Source: Pseudomonas baetica (GTDB lineage Bacteria > Pseudomonadota > Gammaproteobacteria > Pseudomonadales > Pseudomonadaceae). Taken from it: DNA of 64,000 nucleotides. The stretch spans positions 5,266,001 to 5,330,000 of the forward strand of contig NZ_PHHE01000001.1 in the NCBI RefSeq assembly GCF_002813455.1, given 5' to 3'. Below, one piece after another: positions 26,984-37,195 of the stretch (its first letter is position 1; every line of letters begins with the position of its first letter). The notes below the pieces were generated by a model, which worked only from the letters and a program-made list of their open reading frames with translations, was not told the origin of the DNA and did not search any database. Position numbers and translations under genes: made by a program.

Positions 26984-27568
26984 ATGGATTACTTAAAGGC
27001 TATAAAGATAGGTAAGGATGCGAACACTCCTTATAATGAAATTGCGCGAAAAATTTTTTTGACATTTCCCACTCATGCATTTATAGGAAATGAGGAGCAT
27101 CAATATTCCGTCTATAATGAGATATCTAAATTTTTTGATGTTCCAATTAGCTCTGTTCACGTTGCAGGATCGGCAAAAATAGGTAAAAGCATTCATAAGG
27201 GGCGTGATTTCGAACCCGGTATTTCGGATTTAGACATCGCTATTATTGATGTTCGCTTGTTTTTAAAGTATATGGAATATGTTTGTAAGGTTTCAAAGAA
27301 TTACACAGATTTAACTAGGTTTCCTATGGTGGGGATTACTTCTACTTGTGAGTCTTACTTGAAGTACTTATCAAAAGGGATTTTTCGACCTGATTTGATG
27401 GTTAATGGAGAAAAGCGGGCGGAAATTAATAATTTTTTTGGCGTTTTGTCTTCGAAGTATAGTGGTCTTTTCAGTTCTATAAATGCTGCTGTATATATGT
27501 CTGAAGCGTTTTTTGAGAATAAGCAAAGATCTGTTATAACGAATGTTGTTAAAAGTGGGGTTTACTGA
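26984..27568 (+). CDS. Nucleotidyltransferase-fold protein
   Basis: 194 residues. The motif HVAGSAKIGKS (GS at 62-63) followed by SDLDIAIID with D82 and D84 is the GS...DxD signature of the polymerase-beta-like nucleotidyltransferase superfamily. A possible third acidic residue is D137 in FRPDLMV. The rest is mostly helical. It is too short for a classical CD-NTase of CBASS and lacks the HEPN partner of MNT/HEPN pairs. Its TGA overlaps the next ATG by one base, so it is translated together with a DUF262 protein. Likely role: adding nucleotides to a protein, RNA or small molecule within a conflict module. AT-rich. Confidence 0.75.
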   Translation: MDYLKAIKIGKDANTPYNEIARKIFLTFPTHAFIGNEEHQYSVYNEISKFFDVPISSVHVAGSAKIGKSIHKGRDFEPGISDLDIAIIDVRLFLKYMEYVCKVSKNYTDLTRFPMVGITSTCESYLKYLSKGIFRPDLMVNGEKRAEINNFFGVLSSKYSGLFSSINAAVYMSEAFFENKQRSVITNVVKSGVY

Positions 27569-28635
27569 TGGTTGAGTATAGAGTGCGATCAGTTTCGCTT
27601 TTGAATTTGGTGAATGATATTAAGGCGGGGCGTTTGATCCCTGATGCTTATTTTCAAAGAAACCTGGTCTGGCGAGATGTTCATAAAAAGGATTTTATAA
27701 AAACTATTCTTCTGGGATTTCCATTTCCGCAAATTTTCATATCGAAAGGTAAAGTTGATGTTGAGACTATGTCTACAGTTTCATGCATAGTCGATGGGCA
27801 GCAGAGAAGCGATGCAATAGTAAATTTTATTGCGGATAAGCTCGAAGTTGAAGGCGCTAAATATAGCGATCTTCCTGAAAAACAGAAGTCTGAATTTCTG
27901 AAATATGAAATCGCGGTAATTGAACTTGATCTGGAGAATGATGATCCAAAAGTTCAAGAGATATTTCAACGTATCAATCGCACTTCGAACTCACTAACGT
28001 CTATTGAGAAATTAGCTTCGCAATACTCTACATCGGATTTTATGTTAGTGGCGAAGTTTCTTTCTGATCACATTTCTTTGGACAGAAAAGAGGAGGATGA
28101 CTTTCGAGAGGATCCTAATGTTCCAGAGGAGTTCTATTTGTGGGCCAATTCGAAAAACATTAAAAATTTTTCTAAGTTGGTTAATGAGAAGGGTGTATTT
28201 AATAGTCATGAAATAGCGCGAAAAACAAACTTGATGCACGTTTTGAATATCATTTCTGCAGTGATTGGTGGATTTTCAAATCGAAATGAGAAAGCGATCC
28301 AGCATCTAGATGATTACGCTACGTCATTCAAGGAGCGAGATGTAGTCGTCGATGCTTTAGAGAGAGCGGCTGACTTTATCCTGAAAGTTGGTTTTAGAGG
28401 GAAGTCGTATTGGTTGAATAAAGCTAATTTCTTTTCCCTGATTATTGCCGTCGTGTCACTTCAGGAGCAAGGCAATATTTTAGATCCCTCTAAGGTAAAA
28501 TTGATTCTCGATTCTTTCGAACGTACTCTTCCTGAGGATTATAAGTTGGCGGCGACTGAGGCAGTTAATAGCACTAGAGCGCGCCAATTAAGAAATAAGT
28601 ATCTGATCGATCAGTTGAGTCGTGGTCTTAAGTGA
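27568..28635 (+). CDS. DUF262 (ParB/Srx-like) protein
   Basis: 355 residues. The N-terminal DUF262 domain shows IPDAYFQRNLVWRDVHKKDF, LLGFPFPQIFIS and the catalytic-type motif IVDGQQRSDAIVNF (D76-R80), which in GmrS, BrxU and SspE relatives binds or hydrolyses nucleotides. The C-terminal half is helical (EIFQRINRTSNSLTSIEKLA is family-typical). It ends without the DUF1524 HNH nuclease domain found in GmrSD-type proteins, so any effector function must come from elsewhere, perhaps the coupled nucleotidyltransferase. It ends close to the nrdB terminator and marks the end of the AT-rich island. Confidence 0.85.
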   Translation: MVEYRVRSVSLLNLVNDIKAGRLIPDAYFQRNLVWRDVHKKDFIKTILLGFPFPQIFISKGKVDVETMSTVSCIVDGQQRSDAIVNFIADKLEVEGAKYSDLPEKQKSEFLKYEIAVIELDLENDDPKVQEIFQRINRTSNSLTSIEKLASQYSTSDFMLVAKFLSDHISLDRKEEDDFREDPNVPEEFYLWANSKNIKNFSKLVNEKGVFNSHEIARKTNLMHVLNIISAVIGGFSNRNEKAIQHLDDYATSFKERDVVVDALERAADFILKVGFRGKSYWLNKANFFSLIIAVVSLQEQGNILDPSKVKLILDSFERTLPEDYKLAATEAVNSTRARQLRNKYLIDQLSRGLK

Positions 28636-28654
28636 GTTTTGTTTTGGCTAAACA

Positions 28655-28686
28655 TATAAAAAAGGCCTCTATCGAGGCCTTTTTCG
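28655..28686. terminator. Intrinsic terminator between island and nrdB
   Basis: AAAAAAGGCCTC-TATC-GAGGCCTTTTT: a short perfect stem flanked by A- and T-runs, usable in both directions. It ends nrdB on the minus strand and the DUF262 gene on the plus strand. Confidence 0.9.
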
Positions 28687-28698
28687 CGGGTGGAAGTA

Positions 28699-29949
28699 TT
28701 AATCCCAGCTAAGCGCCCCACCAGTTTGGTATTCGATCACGCGAGTCTCAAAGAAATTCTTCTCTTTCTTCAAGTCCATAATCTCGCTCATCCAAGGGAA
28801 CGGGTTAGTCGTCCCTGGGTACTCTTCTTTCAAACCAATCTGCGACAAACGACGGTTAGCGATGAACTTCAGGTAGTCCTCCATCATCGCCGCGTTCATA
28901 CCCAACACCCCGCGAGGCATGGTGTCGCGGGCGTATTCGATTTCCAGCTGCGTACCCTGCAGGATCATCTGGGTCGCTTCTTCCTTCATTTCGGCATCCC
29001 ACAGGTGTGGGTTTTCGATTTTGATCTGGTTGATCACGTCGATGCCGAAGTTCAGGTGCATGGATTCGTCGCGCAGGATGTATTGGAACTGCTCGGCGAC
29101 GCCGGTCATTTTGTTGCGGCGGCCCATGGAGAGGATCTGGGTGAAGCCGCAGTAGAAGAAGATGCCTTCCAGAACGCAGTAGTAGGCGATCAGGTTGCGC
29201 AGCAACTCTTTGTCGGTTTCGACGGTGCCGGTTTCGAACTTCGGATCGGAGATCGAACGGGTGTATTTCAGGCCCCAGGTGGCTTTTTTCGCGACCGATG
29301 GGATCTCGTGGTACATGTTGAAGATCTCGCCTTCATCCATGGCCAGCGATTCGATGCAGTACTGGTAGGCGTGGGTGTGGATCGCCTCTTCGAAGGCCTG
29401 GCGCAGGATGTACTGGCGGCATTCCGGGTTGGTGATCAGGCGGTACACGGCCAGCACCAGGTTGTTGGCAACCAGGGAGTCGGCGGTGGAGAAGAAGCCG
29501 AGGTTGCGCATGACGATGCGGCGCTCGTCGTCGGTCAGGCCTTCCGGGTTTTTCCAGAGGGCGATGTCGGCGGTCATGTTGACTTCTTGCGGCATCCAGT
29601 GGTTTGCGCAACCGTCCAGGTACTTCTGCCAGGCCCAGTCGTACTTGAAGGGTACGAGTTGGTTGAGGTCGGCGCGGCAGTTGATCATGCGCTTTTCGTC
29701 AACCGCGACACGGGCGGAGGCGCCTTCGAGTTCGGCGAGGCCTTCGGCGACGTCGAGGGAGTTCAGTGCAGCCTTGGCGCGGGCCACGGCGGCCGAGTCG
29801 TCGGCGGTGACGGCGCGGGCTTCCAGCGCTGCGGCGCCGCCAGCGTTGTCGAGGCGGTCCATGTTGGCTTCAGTAGCGTGGCCGGCGTTGGCGCCTTTCA
29901 CTGCTGCTACTTCACTGTCTTCTTTGTCGAATTCGTCCCAGCTCAGCAT
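28699..29949 (-). CDS. nrdB: Class Ia ribonucleoside-diphosphate reductase, beta subunit
   Basis: 416 residues. It houses the diferric-tyrosyl radical cofactor that supports NrdA in making deoxyribonucleotides. Iron ligands and the radical site are visible in order: [42 protein letters not shown] (Glu and His ligands, and a Tyr), then [13 protein letters not shown] with the later Glu/His. The N-terminal 90 residues (Ala/Glu-rich) form an extension typical of Pseudomonas NrdB. The start has AGGAGA nine bases upstream. nrdA is not in view. The upstream gap of about 550 bases probably holds an independent promoter. Confidence 0.95.
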   Translation of the reverse strand: MLSWDEFDKEDSEVAAVKGANAGHATEANMDRLDNAGGAAALEARAVTADDSAAVARAKAALNSLDVAEGLAELEGASARVAVDEKRMINCRADLNQLVPFKYDWAWQKYLDGCANHWMPQEVNMTADIALWKNPEGLTDDERRIVMRNLGFFSTADSLVANNLVLAVYRLITNPECRQYILRQAFEEAIHTHAYQYCIESLAMDEGEIFNMYHEIPSVAKKATWGLKYTRSISDPKFETGTVETDKELLRNLIAYYCVLEGIFFYCGFTQILSMGRRNKMTGVAEQFQYILRDESMHLNFGIDVINQIKIENPHLWDAEMKEEATQMILQGTQLEIEYARDTMPRGVLGMNAAMMEDYLKFIANRRLSQIGLKEEYPGTTNPFPWMSEIMDLKKEKNFFETRVIEYQTGGALSWD

Positions 29950-30502
29950 GACGTGTCGTCTCCTGCGTGAGGGCCTGTCGCCCCGTGTGAAACCTGATTG
30001 GTTGGTTTTTCACACGGTCGTACAGACCGCGTTGGATCTTAAGGAATCGTTTTTTGCAGCAGCTAAGGCAGGCAATAAAACAGAATTTTGTTCGGGGTTC
30101 CGAGAGCCTCTGACGGGCGCAGCTCGCGTTGAACGCTGCTGCGGGGCTTCAGATGGGCTGTTCATCCCTGTAAGGGAATATTGCTGTCCCGATTAGGGCG
30201 GCATTATAGGGAAAAAAAACGGGCTGTGCTGAGGCGAATCCGCGCATGGAGCGGTCGGGGAGTGTGGTTTTTCAGTGAGAGCGTGGGTTTACAGGGCTTT
30301 GCCGGGGATAGATTTTTTTTCGCAGAAATTTCGTATTTGTGGATTTGCTCAAAAAATGAACAAAAAATCGGCTTTTTCACTACATCTAGTGTTTTGCAAG
30401 CATTTTTGACGGCTTCAGACACAACTGAGCCCGACCGAAGTCGGGCTGGAATCGACCCTCAATGTTGCGCTGAGAGATCCAATTCGGTGCAGTCTGAACG
30501 CA
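29950..30502 (-). promoter_or_regulatory. nrdB upstream region with possible NrdR box
   Basis: About 550 bases with no gene; open frames here lack family motifs. CACTACATCTAGTG at 30378-30391 is a perfect inverted repeat (CACTA/TAGTG) resembling the NrdR box, the operator of ribonucleotide-reductase genes. A second box at the usual ~31-base spacing was not found. A run of T/A-rich sequence around 30310-30370 could hold the promoter, which would leave a long leader. Confidence 0.4.
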
Positions 30503-30763
30503 TCAATTGGTGCAGCCGTTGCCCATGACGCTGTAACGCAGGATGTGACGCTGGCCCTTCGAGTCGTCGTATTCCATTTTCATCGGAACCACTTCGCAGA
30601 CGTTTGGCACTTCGCTCATCGATACAACGTTGGCGATGTCCAGGTGAGTCGAGTAAGTGTATTCCTCGATGGCCGGTTGTTGCTGTGCGACATCAGTCGG
30701 GACCTCATCTGCCATGGCGGTTGCGCACAGACTGCTGAGGGCCAGAACCAATAAAGCTTTCAT
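30503..30763 (-). CDS. DUF2790 small periplasmic protein
   Basis: 86 residues from the ATG at 30763 with signal peptide MKALLVLALSSLCATAMA. The mature part YTYSTHLDIANVVSMSEVPN, VCEVVPMKMEYDDSKGQRHI, LRYSVMGNGCTN is the DUF2790 signature, including its two cysteines (likely a disulfide). These proteins occur in several copies in Pseudomonas and are often induced by copper or stress; the role is unknown. A perfect hairpin CGCAACC/GGTTGCG (30798-30818) lies 35 bases before the start. Confidence 0.88.
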   Translation of the reverse strand: MKALLVLALSSLCATAMADEVPTDVAQQQPAIEEYTYSTHLDIANVVSMSEVPNVCEVVPMKMEYDDSKGQRHILRYSVMGNGCTN

Positions 30764-31180
30764 TTCAAATTTACCTTTTTGAGGTCGAGTGGGGTCACGC
30801 AACCTTTTTGGGGTTGCGTGTGGAACTTCAGTGCTTTGTTTCATTACTTGGAGAGCTGGATTAACGGCCTTCGTGGGGGCTGTATCGTTGTTAATCGCTT
30901 TGCCTTGTCGGCGAGGTGAATTTTAGGGAGGTGGGGTGGGGGTAAACAGAGCGGGTTTTGATAAACACCTTTGGCAGATTTGGTAACAATCGCCGGAAGA
31001 TCAAAAGATCGCAGCCTTCGGCAGCTCCTACAAGGGCCGTGGGGCGTGGGGTTGAGGGTTTTGGCTCGGTAACGCCACGACTTGTAGGGGCTTGTTACTA
31101 CCATCGTCGAATGGTTCTATGGGGCCGCTCCGGCTACAACGGGGTCATACAAAAACAACTATTACACCGAGGTAGGAAAG
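30764..31180. other. Divergent promoter region DUF2790 / acsA with a second REP family copy
   Basis: About 415 bases without a gene. It contains the hairpin CGCAACC...GGTTGCG at 30798-30818 and, at about 31000-31036, the sequence GATCAAAAGATCGCAGCCTT followed by CGGCAGCTCCTACA, another dispersed Pseudomonas repeat. The ribosome-binding site AGGTAGGAAAG directly precedes acsA. No acetate-regulator site was recognised. Confidence 0.45.
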
Positions 31181-33136
<1,956 letters not shown>

Positions 33137-33153
33137 GCATTCGGTCTGATGCA

Positions 33154-33196
33154 TTGAAAAGCCCCGTCCGGTGTTTGCCGGGCGGGGCTTTTTTAT
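33154..33196 (+). terminator. Intrinsic terminator of acsA
   Basis: AAAAGCCCCGTCCGG, loop TGTTTG, CCGGGCGGGGCTTTTTT: strong GC stem and T-run 20 bases after the stop. Confidence 0.92.
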
Positions 33197-33210
33197 GTCT
33201 GGAGGTTTTG

Positions 33211-33724
33211 GGGTGGCTGGGCTGGCCCCTTCGCGAGCAAGCCCGCTCCCACAGTTGGAATGAGTTCCAGCCGTTGGGGTGGGGGGGGCTGTGAGTATTG
33301 GTTCGATTTATGTGGTGGCTGGGCTGGCCCCTTCGCGAGCAAGCCCGCTCCCACAGTTGGAATGAGTTCCAGCCGTTGGGGTGGGGGGGCTGTGAGTATT
33401 GGTTCGATTTATGTGGTGGCTGGGCTGGCCCCTTCGCGAGCAAGCCCGCTCCCACAGTTGGAATGAGTTCCAGCCGTTGGGGTGGGGGCGTCTGTGAGTA
33501 TTGGTTCGGTTTATGGGGTGGCTGGTTTGGCCTCTTCGCGAGCAGGCCCGCTCCCACAGTTGGAATGAGTTCCAGCCGTTGGGGTGGGGGTGTCTGTGAG
33601 TAGTGGTTCGGTTTATGTGGTGGCTCGGCTGGCCTCTTCGCGAGCAGGCTCGCTCCCACAGGTAGATGGCAGTCCAGCTGTAGGAATACATTCCAATGGT
33701 GGGAGCGGGCTTGCTCGCGAAGGC
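33211..33724. repeat. Tandem array: five ~101-102 bp units each carrying one REP palindrome
   Basis: The unit GGTGGCTGGGCTGGCCCCTT continues CGCGAGCAAGCCCGCTCCCA, then CAGTTGGAATGAGTTCCAGC, a G-tract of 6-8, and GAGTATTGGTTCGATTTATG. Copies start at about 33215, 33317, 33418, 33520 and 33622. The last two have drifted (GGTTTGGCCTC, GCTCGGCTGGCCTC). The array closes with a reverse-oriented REP at about 33701. Frames through it are artefacts of the repetition. G-tract length differs between copies, as expected from slippage. Confidence 0.9.
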
Positions 33725-33748
33725 AATTTGTCAGGCGCTGGTGTAGTC

Positions 33749-35108
33749 GAGAGTGTCAGATTTTTTGTGTGCGGGCCGGTAATGGCCTGCCGTCAGGCAG
33801 GCCGGGTTTTACCAGGTCGGCCTGATAAATCGATCTCCGTACAGAATCGCAAATTGGTTCATCGCACTCTTCCAGTCATGAGCCGCCGAGCCCCAGTTTG
33901 CCGTGATGTTACGCAGCCCAAGCCAGATCAGCTTGGTCGCTGCGTCATCCGTCGGGAAGTGGCCCCGGGTCTTGATGATCTTGCGTAGCTGAGCGTTGAT
34001 GCTTTCGATAGCGTTGGTCGTATAGATCACTTTTCGAATGGCAGGCGGGAAGACAAAAAATGGAATCACTCGATCCCAGGCTCGTCTCCAGGCCGCCACC
34101 ACCGTTGGGTATTGCTTACCCCAAGGGCCATTTTCAAAGGCATCCAGTGCTTCCTCAGCCGCTTCTGCGTTGATGGCTTGATAGATCGGTTTTAGCGCCT
34201 TGGCCAGCTCACGGCGCTTGTCCCACGCCGCGTAATCGAGGCTGTTGCGGATCAAGTGGACGATGCATGTTTGCAGCGTTGTTGCCGGAAATACTGCGCT
34301 TAGCGCCTCTGGCATGCCTTTGAGACCGTCAGTCACGGCGATCAGCACGTCCTCTACGCCGCGGGTCTTGAGGTCGTTGAAGACCTTCATCCAGAACTTC
34401 GCACCCTCGGTGTTTTCGATCCAGATACCAAGAATATCGCGCGTTCCATCGGGTAAAACACCCAGCGCCAAGTAAATCGCCTTGTTGCGGACAAGGCCTT
34501 CTTCTCGGATCTTGACCCGCAGCGCATCGAAGAAAATGACTGGGTACATCGGCTCAAGCGGTCGCTGTTGCCACGCACCAATTTCCTCCATCACCTCGTG
34601 CGTGACTGAGCTGATGAAGTCATGGGAAACGTCCGTCCCGTATTGCTCAGAGAGGAAAGCGCGGATTTCTCGAACGGTCATGCCTCGGGCATACATGGCG
34701 ATGATCTTGTCATCAAAACCGGTGTAACGCCGCTCATGCTTGGGGATCAGAATGGGGGCAAAACTGCCATCCCGATCACGGGGAATCTCCAGCCGCAGCG
34801 GGCCATCCCCCGTCAAAATCGTCTTGCCCGTTTTGCCATTGCGCTGGTTGGTTTCATCCTCTGGGCGCTGCGCGCCCGGCGGATACCCCAGGTGGTGACC
34901 GAGCTCGGCACTCAATGCTCGCTCAATCAAGGCCTTCTTGAAGGCCGCAGAAGCGTCTTCAATAGCCTCTGCGGTAATCAGCCCCTCACCGAACTCTTCG
35001 AGCAGCTCCTTGGGGATTTTTGGTAGGTCACGCAGGGGTTTCTTTTTGGTTGGCATACATGCACCTCTTACTCATGTTATGCCCGAACACAAAATTTCTG
35101 ACACCCCC
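33749..35108 (-). mobile_element. IS256-family insertion sequence
   Basis: 1360 bp. Imperfect inverted repeats read GAGAGTGTCAGATTTTTTGT at the left and, on the minus strand, GGGGGTGTCAGAAATTTTGT at the right. An 8-bp direct repeat GTGTAGTC flanks it (33741-33748 and 35109-35116). One intact transposase fills it. It lies between the REP array and the aotJ promoter region, and the exact target repeat implies a fairly recent arrival. Confidence 0.93.
33809..35056 (-). CDS. IS256-family (MULE-type) transposase
   Basis: 415 residues. The DDE catalytic residues appear in YPVIFFDALRVKI (Asp), AVTDGLKGMPEAL (Asp) and TNAIESINAQLRK (Glu). The C/H segment TLQTCIVHLIRNSL typical of the family lies between the second Asp and the Glu. 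The frame is intact and covers nearly the whole element, starting 52 bases inside the right end. Confidence 0.96.
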   Translation of the reverse strand: MPTKKKPLRDLPKIPKELLEEFGEGLITAEAIEDASAAFKKALIERALSAELGHHLGYPPGAQRPEDETNQRNGKTGKTILTGDGPLRLEIPRDRDGSFAPILIPKHERRYTGFDDKIIAMYARGMTVREIRAFLSEQYGTDVSHDFISSVTHEVMEEIGAWQQRPLEPMYPVIFFDALRVKIREEGLVRNKAIYLALGVLPDGTRDILGIWIENTEGAKFWMKVFNDLKTRGVEDVLIAVTDGLKGMPEALSAVFPATTLQTCIVHLIRNSLDYAAWDKRRELAKALKPIYQAINAEAAEEALDAFENGPWGKQYPTVVAAWRRAWDRVIPFFVFPPAIRKVIYTTNAIESINAQLRKIIKTRGHFPTDDAATKLIWLGLRNITANWGSAAHDWKSAMNQFAILYGDRFIRPTW

Positions 35109-35116
35109 GTGTAGTC

Positions 35117-35640
35117 CCGGCCAGAAACCGAAACCACCCAGCCAATAATTATCGATTTGCGCCGTAAGACATTTCCCGCTGTTACCCGCCCTCATTCCCG
35201 TAACCATATGTGTAACCACCCGCGCCAAATCGGGGCAAAGGGGAACGCATCGCCCCGTTTTAGAGCCTCAAAACCCCGGGTGAAAAATAAGACACAACGC
35301 TGCGCTTGCCGGATTAGAAGGGTTTGCGAATAATAGGCCCGCAATTTGCAGCATAGATCGGTTCACAATCTTTCGCTCTTGCATGAATTTGCAAGGCTGT
35401 CAATGCGCTAAAGTCGCTTTCTCTGTGCATCTGTAATTAGTTGTCGCATTGAAGAAATATCGGCTTCTGGCCTGTCGTTAGAATGCCGGTCACTGGCTCA
35501 TCGTGGCTGACGTTGAAACCCCTGACGGTTTCAATGGGAAATTTCCCACCGATGCAGCAACCGATTTTCCGATTCACCCATTCGCATATTGGGCTGTTGC
35601 TCACTCTGCCGTTTTTGCCCTTTACCGATGGAGTCCCAAG
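35117..35640 (+). promoter_or_regulatory. aotJ promoter region with ArgR-type half-site
   Basis: About 520 bases with no gene. At 35442 TGTCGC-ATTGAAGA-AA fits the Pseudomonas ArgR half-site TGTCGC-N8-AA exactly; a weaker copy AGTCGC-TTTCTCTG-TG begins at 35412, and TGTCGT occurs at 35473. This is where arginine-responsive ArgR would control the aot operon. An in-frame extension of aotJ to 35503 is not needed, because the signal peptide starts at 35641. Confidence 0.65.
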
Positions 35641-36414
35641 ATGAAGAAACTTGTGCTGCTTGGCGCCCTGGCACTGTCCGTGCTGTCGCTGAATTCCTTC
35701 GCTGATGAAAAACCTCTGAAGATCGGTATCGAAGCGGCTTACCCTCCGTTCGCCTCGAAAGCGCCGGATGGCAGCATCGTTGGTTTCGACTATGACATCG
35801 GCAACGCGCTGTGCGAGCAGATGCAGGTCAAGTGTGTGTGGGTCGAGCAAGAGTTCGACGGTCTGATCCCGGCACTGAAAGTGCGCAAGATCGACGCGAT
35901 TCTGTCGTCCATGTCGATCACTGAAGATCGCAAGAAGTCCGTGGACTTCACCAACAAGTACTACAACACCCCGGCTCGTCTGGTCATGAAGGCCGGTACT
36001 CAGGTCAGCGAAGGTCTGGCTGAGCTCAAGGGCAAGAACATCGGCGTGCAACGTGGTTCGATCCACGAGCGCTTCGCCCGCGAAGTCCTGGCCCCGCTGG
36101 GTGCCGAGATCAAGCCATACGGTTCGCAGAACGAGATCTACCTCGACGTGGCCGCCGGTCGCCTCGACGGCACCGTGGCTGACGCGACCCTGCTGGATGA
36201 CGGTTTCCTGAAAACCGACGCTGGCAAAGGTTTCGCCTTCGTTGGCCCGGCATTCACCGACGTCAAATACTTCGGCGACGGCGTAGGCATCGCAGTGCGC
36301 AAGGGCGACGCCCTGAAAGACAAGATCAACACCGCTATCACGGCTATCCGTGAAAACGGCAAATACAAAGCAATCCAGGACAAGTACTTCGCCTTCGATA
36401 TCTACGGCAAGTAA
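35641..36414 (+). CDS. aotJ: Arginine/ornithine ABC transporter, periplasmic binding protein
   Basis: 257 residues from the ATG at 35641, which begins a signal peptide ([20 protein letters not shown] then A). The mature protein follows the ArgT/HisJ fold: [60 protein letters not shown]. It captures basic amino acids for AotQMP. In Pseudomonas the operon is aotJQMOP-argR. A hairpin with T-run after the stop probably limits read-through to the permease genes. Confidence 0.95.
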   Translation: MKKLVLLGALALSVLSLNSFADEKPLKIGIEAAYPPFASKAPDGSIVGFDYDIGNALCEQMQVKCVWVEQEFDGLIPALKVRKIDAILSSMSITEDRKKSVDFTNKYYNTPARLVMKAGTQVSEGLAELKGKNIGVQRGSIHERFAREVLAPLGAEIKPYGSQNEIYLDVAAGRLDGTVADATLLDDGFLKTDAGKGFAFVGPAFTDVKYFGDGVGIAVRKGDALKDKINTAITAIRENGKYKAIQDKYFAFDIYGK

Positions 36415-36436
36415 TACGTCTCTGCGACAAGTCCGA

Positions 36437-36480
36437 AATGGCGCAAGCAACAGGATCTCTGCGGTTTGCGCCATTTTTTC
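36437..36480 (+). terminator. Partial terminator between aotJ and aotQ
   Basis: AATGGCGCAA (36437-36446) pairs with TTGCGCCATT (36466-36475) followed by TTTTTC. Such leaky terminators after the binding-protein gene explain its higher abundance relative to the membrane components. Confidence 0.75.
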
Positions 36481-36505
36481 ATCCCAACTTTCGAGGACCT
36501 GAATC

Positions 36506-37195
36506 ATGTTGAAAGGCTACGGGGCTGTCATCCTCGATGGCGCATGGCTGACGCTTCAGCTCGCCTTGTCGTCCATGGCTCTGGCCATCGTTCTCGGGCT
36601 GATCGGTGTTGCGCTGCGCCTGTCGCCGGTGCGCTGGCTGGCCTGGCTGGGCGATCTGTATTCCACGGTGATCCGCGGGATTCCCGATCTGGTGCTGATC
36701 CTGCTGATCTTCTACGGCGGTCAGGACTTGCTCAACCGCGTGGCGCCGATGCTCGGCTATGACGACTACATCGACCTGAACCCGCTGGCCGCCGGTATCG
36801 GCACCCTCGGTTTCATCTTCGGTGCGTACCTGTCGGAAACCTTCCGGGGCGCGTTCATGGCGATCCCCAAAGGTCAGGCCGAGGCGGGCATGGCGTACGG
36901 CATGAGCAGTTTTCAGGTGTTCTTCCGGGTGATGGTGCCGCAGATGATTCGTCTGGCGATTCCCGGCTTCACCAACAACTGGCTGGTACTGACCAAGGCC
37001 ACCGCGCTGATTTCCGTGGTCGGTCTGCAAGACATGATGTTCAAGGCCAAGCAGGCGGCAGACGCCACTCGCGAGCCTTTTACCTTCTTCCTCGCAGTGG
37101 CGGCGATGTACCTGGTGATTACCAGCGTGTCGTTGCTGATCCTGCGTCAACTTGAGAAGCGCTACTCGGTAGGCGTAAGGGCGGCTGATCTATGA
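36506..37195 (+). CDS. aotQ: Arginine/ornithine ABC transporter permease
   Basis: 229-residue inner-membrane permease of the His/Glu/Gln/Arg/opine (HisQ-like) type. Five hydrophobic segments are seen and the EAA loop reads EAGMAYGMSSFQVFFRVMVP. The N-terminal part YSTVIRGIPDLVLILLIFYG is family-typical. The stop overlaps the aotM start as ATGA, showing tight coupling with its heterodimer partner. Confidence 0.95.
   Translation: MLKGYGAVILDGAWLTLQLALSSMALAIVLGLIGVALRLSPVRWLAWLGDLYSTVIRGIPDLVLILLIFYGGQDLLNRVAPMLGYDDYIDLNPLAAGIGTLGFIFGAYLSETFRGAFMAIPKGQAEAGMAYGMSSFQVFFRVMVPQMIRLAIPGFTNNWLVLTKATALISVVGLQDMMFKAKQAADATREPFTFFLAVAAMYLVITSVSLLILRQLEKRYSVGVRAADL

Noticed and set aside
26984..27568. 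CBASS cyclase (CD-NTase)
   Set aside because: The protein is only 194 residues, and no CBASS effector, Cap2 or Cap3 gene is adjacent; only the general NTase motif is supported.
33211..33724. CRISPR array
   Set aside because: The repeats are ~101 bp head-to-tail units, not short repeats with unique spacers, and no cas genes are present.
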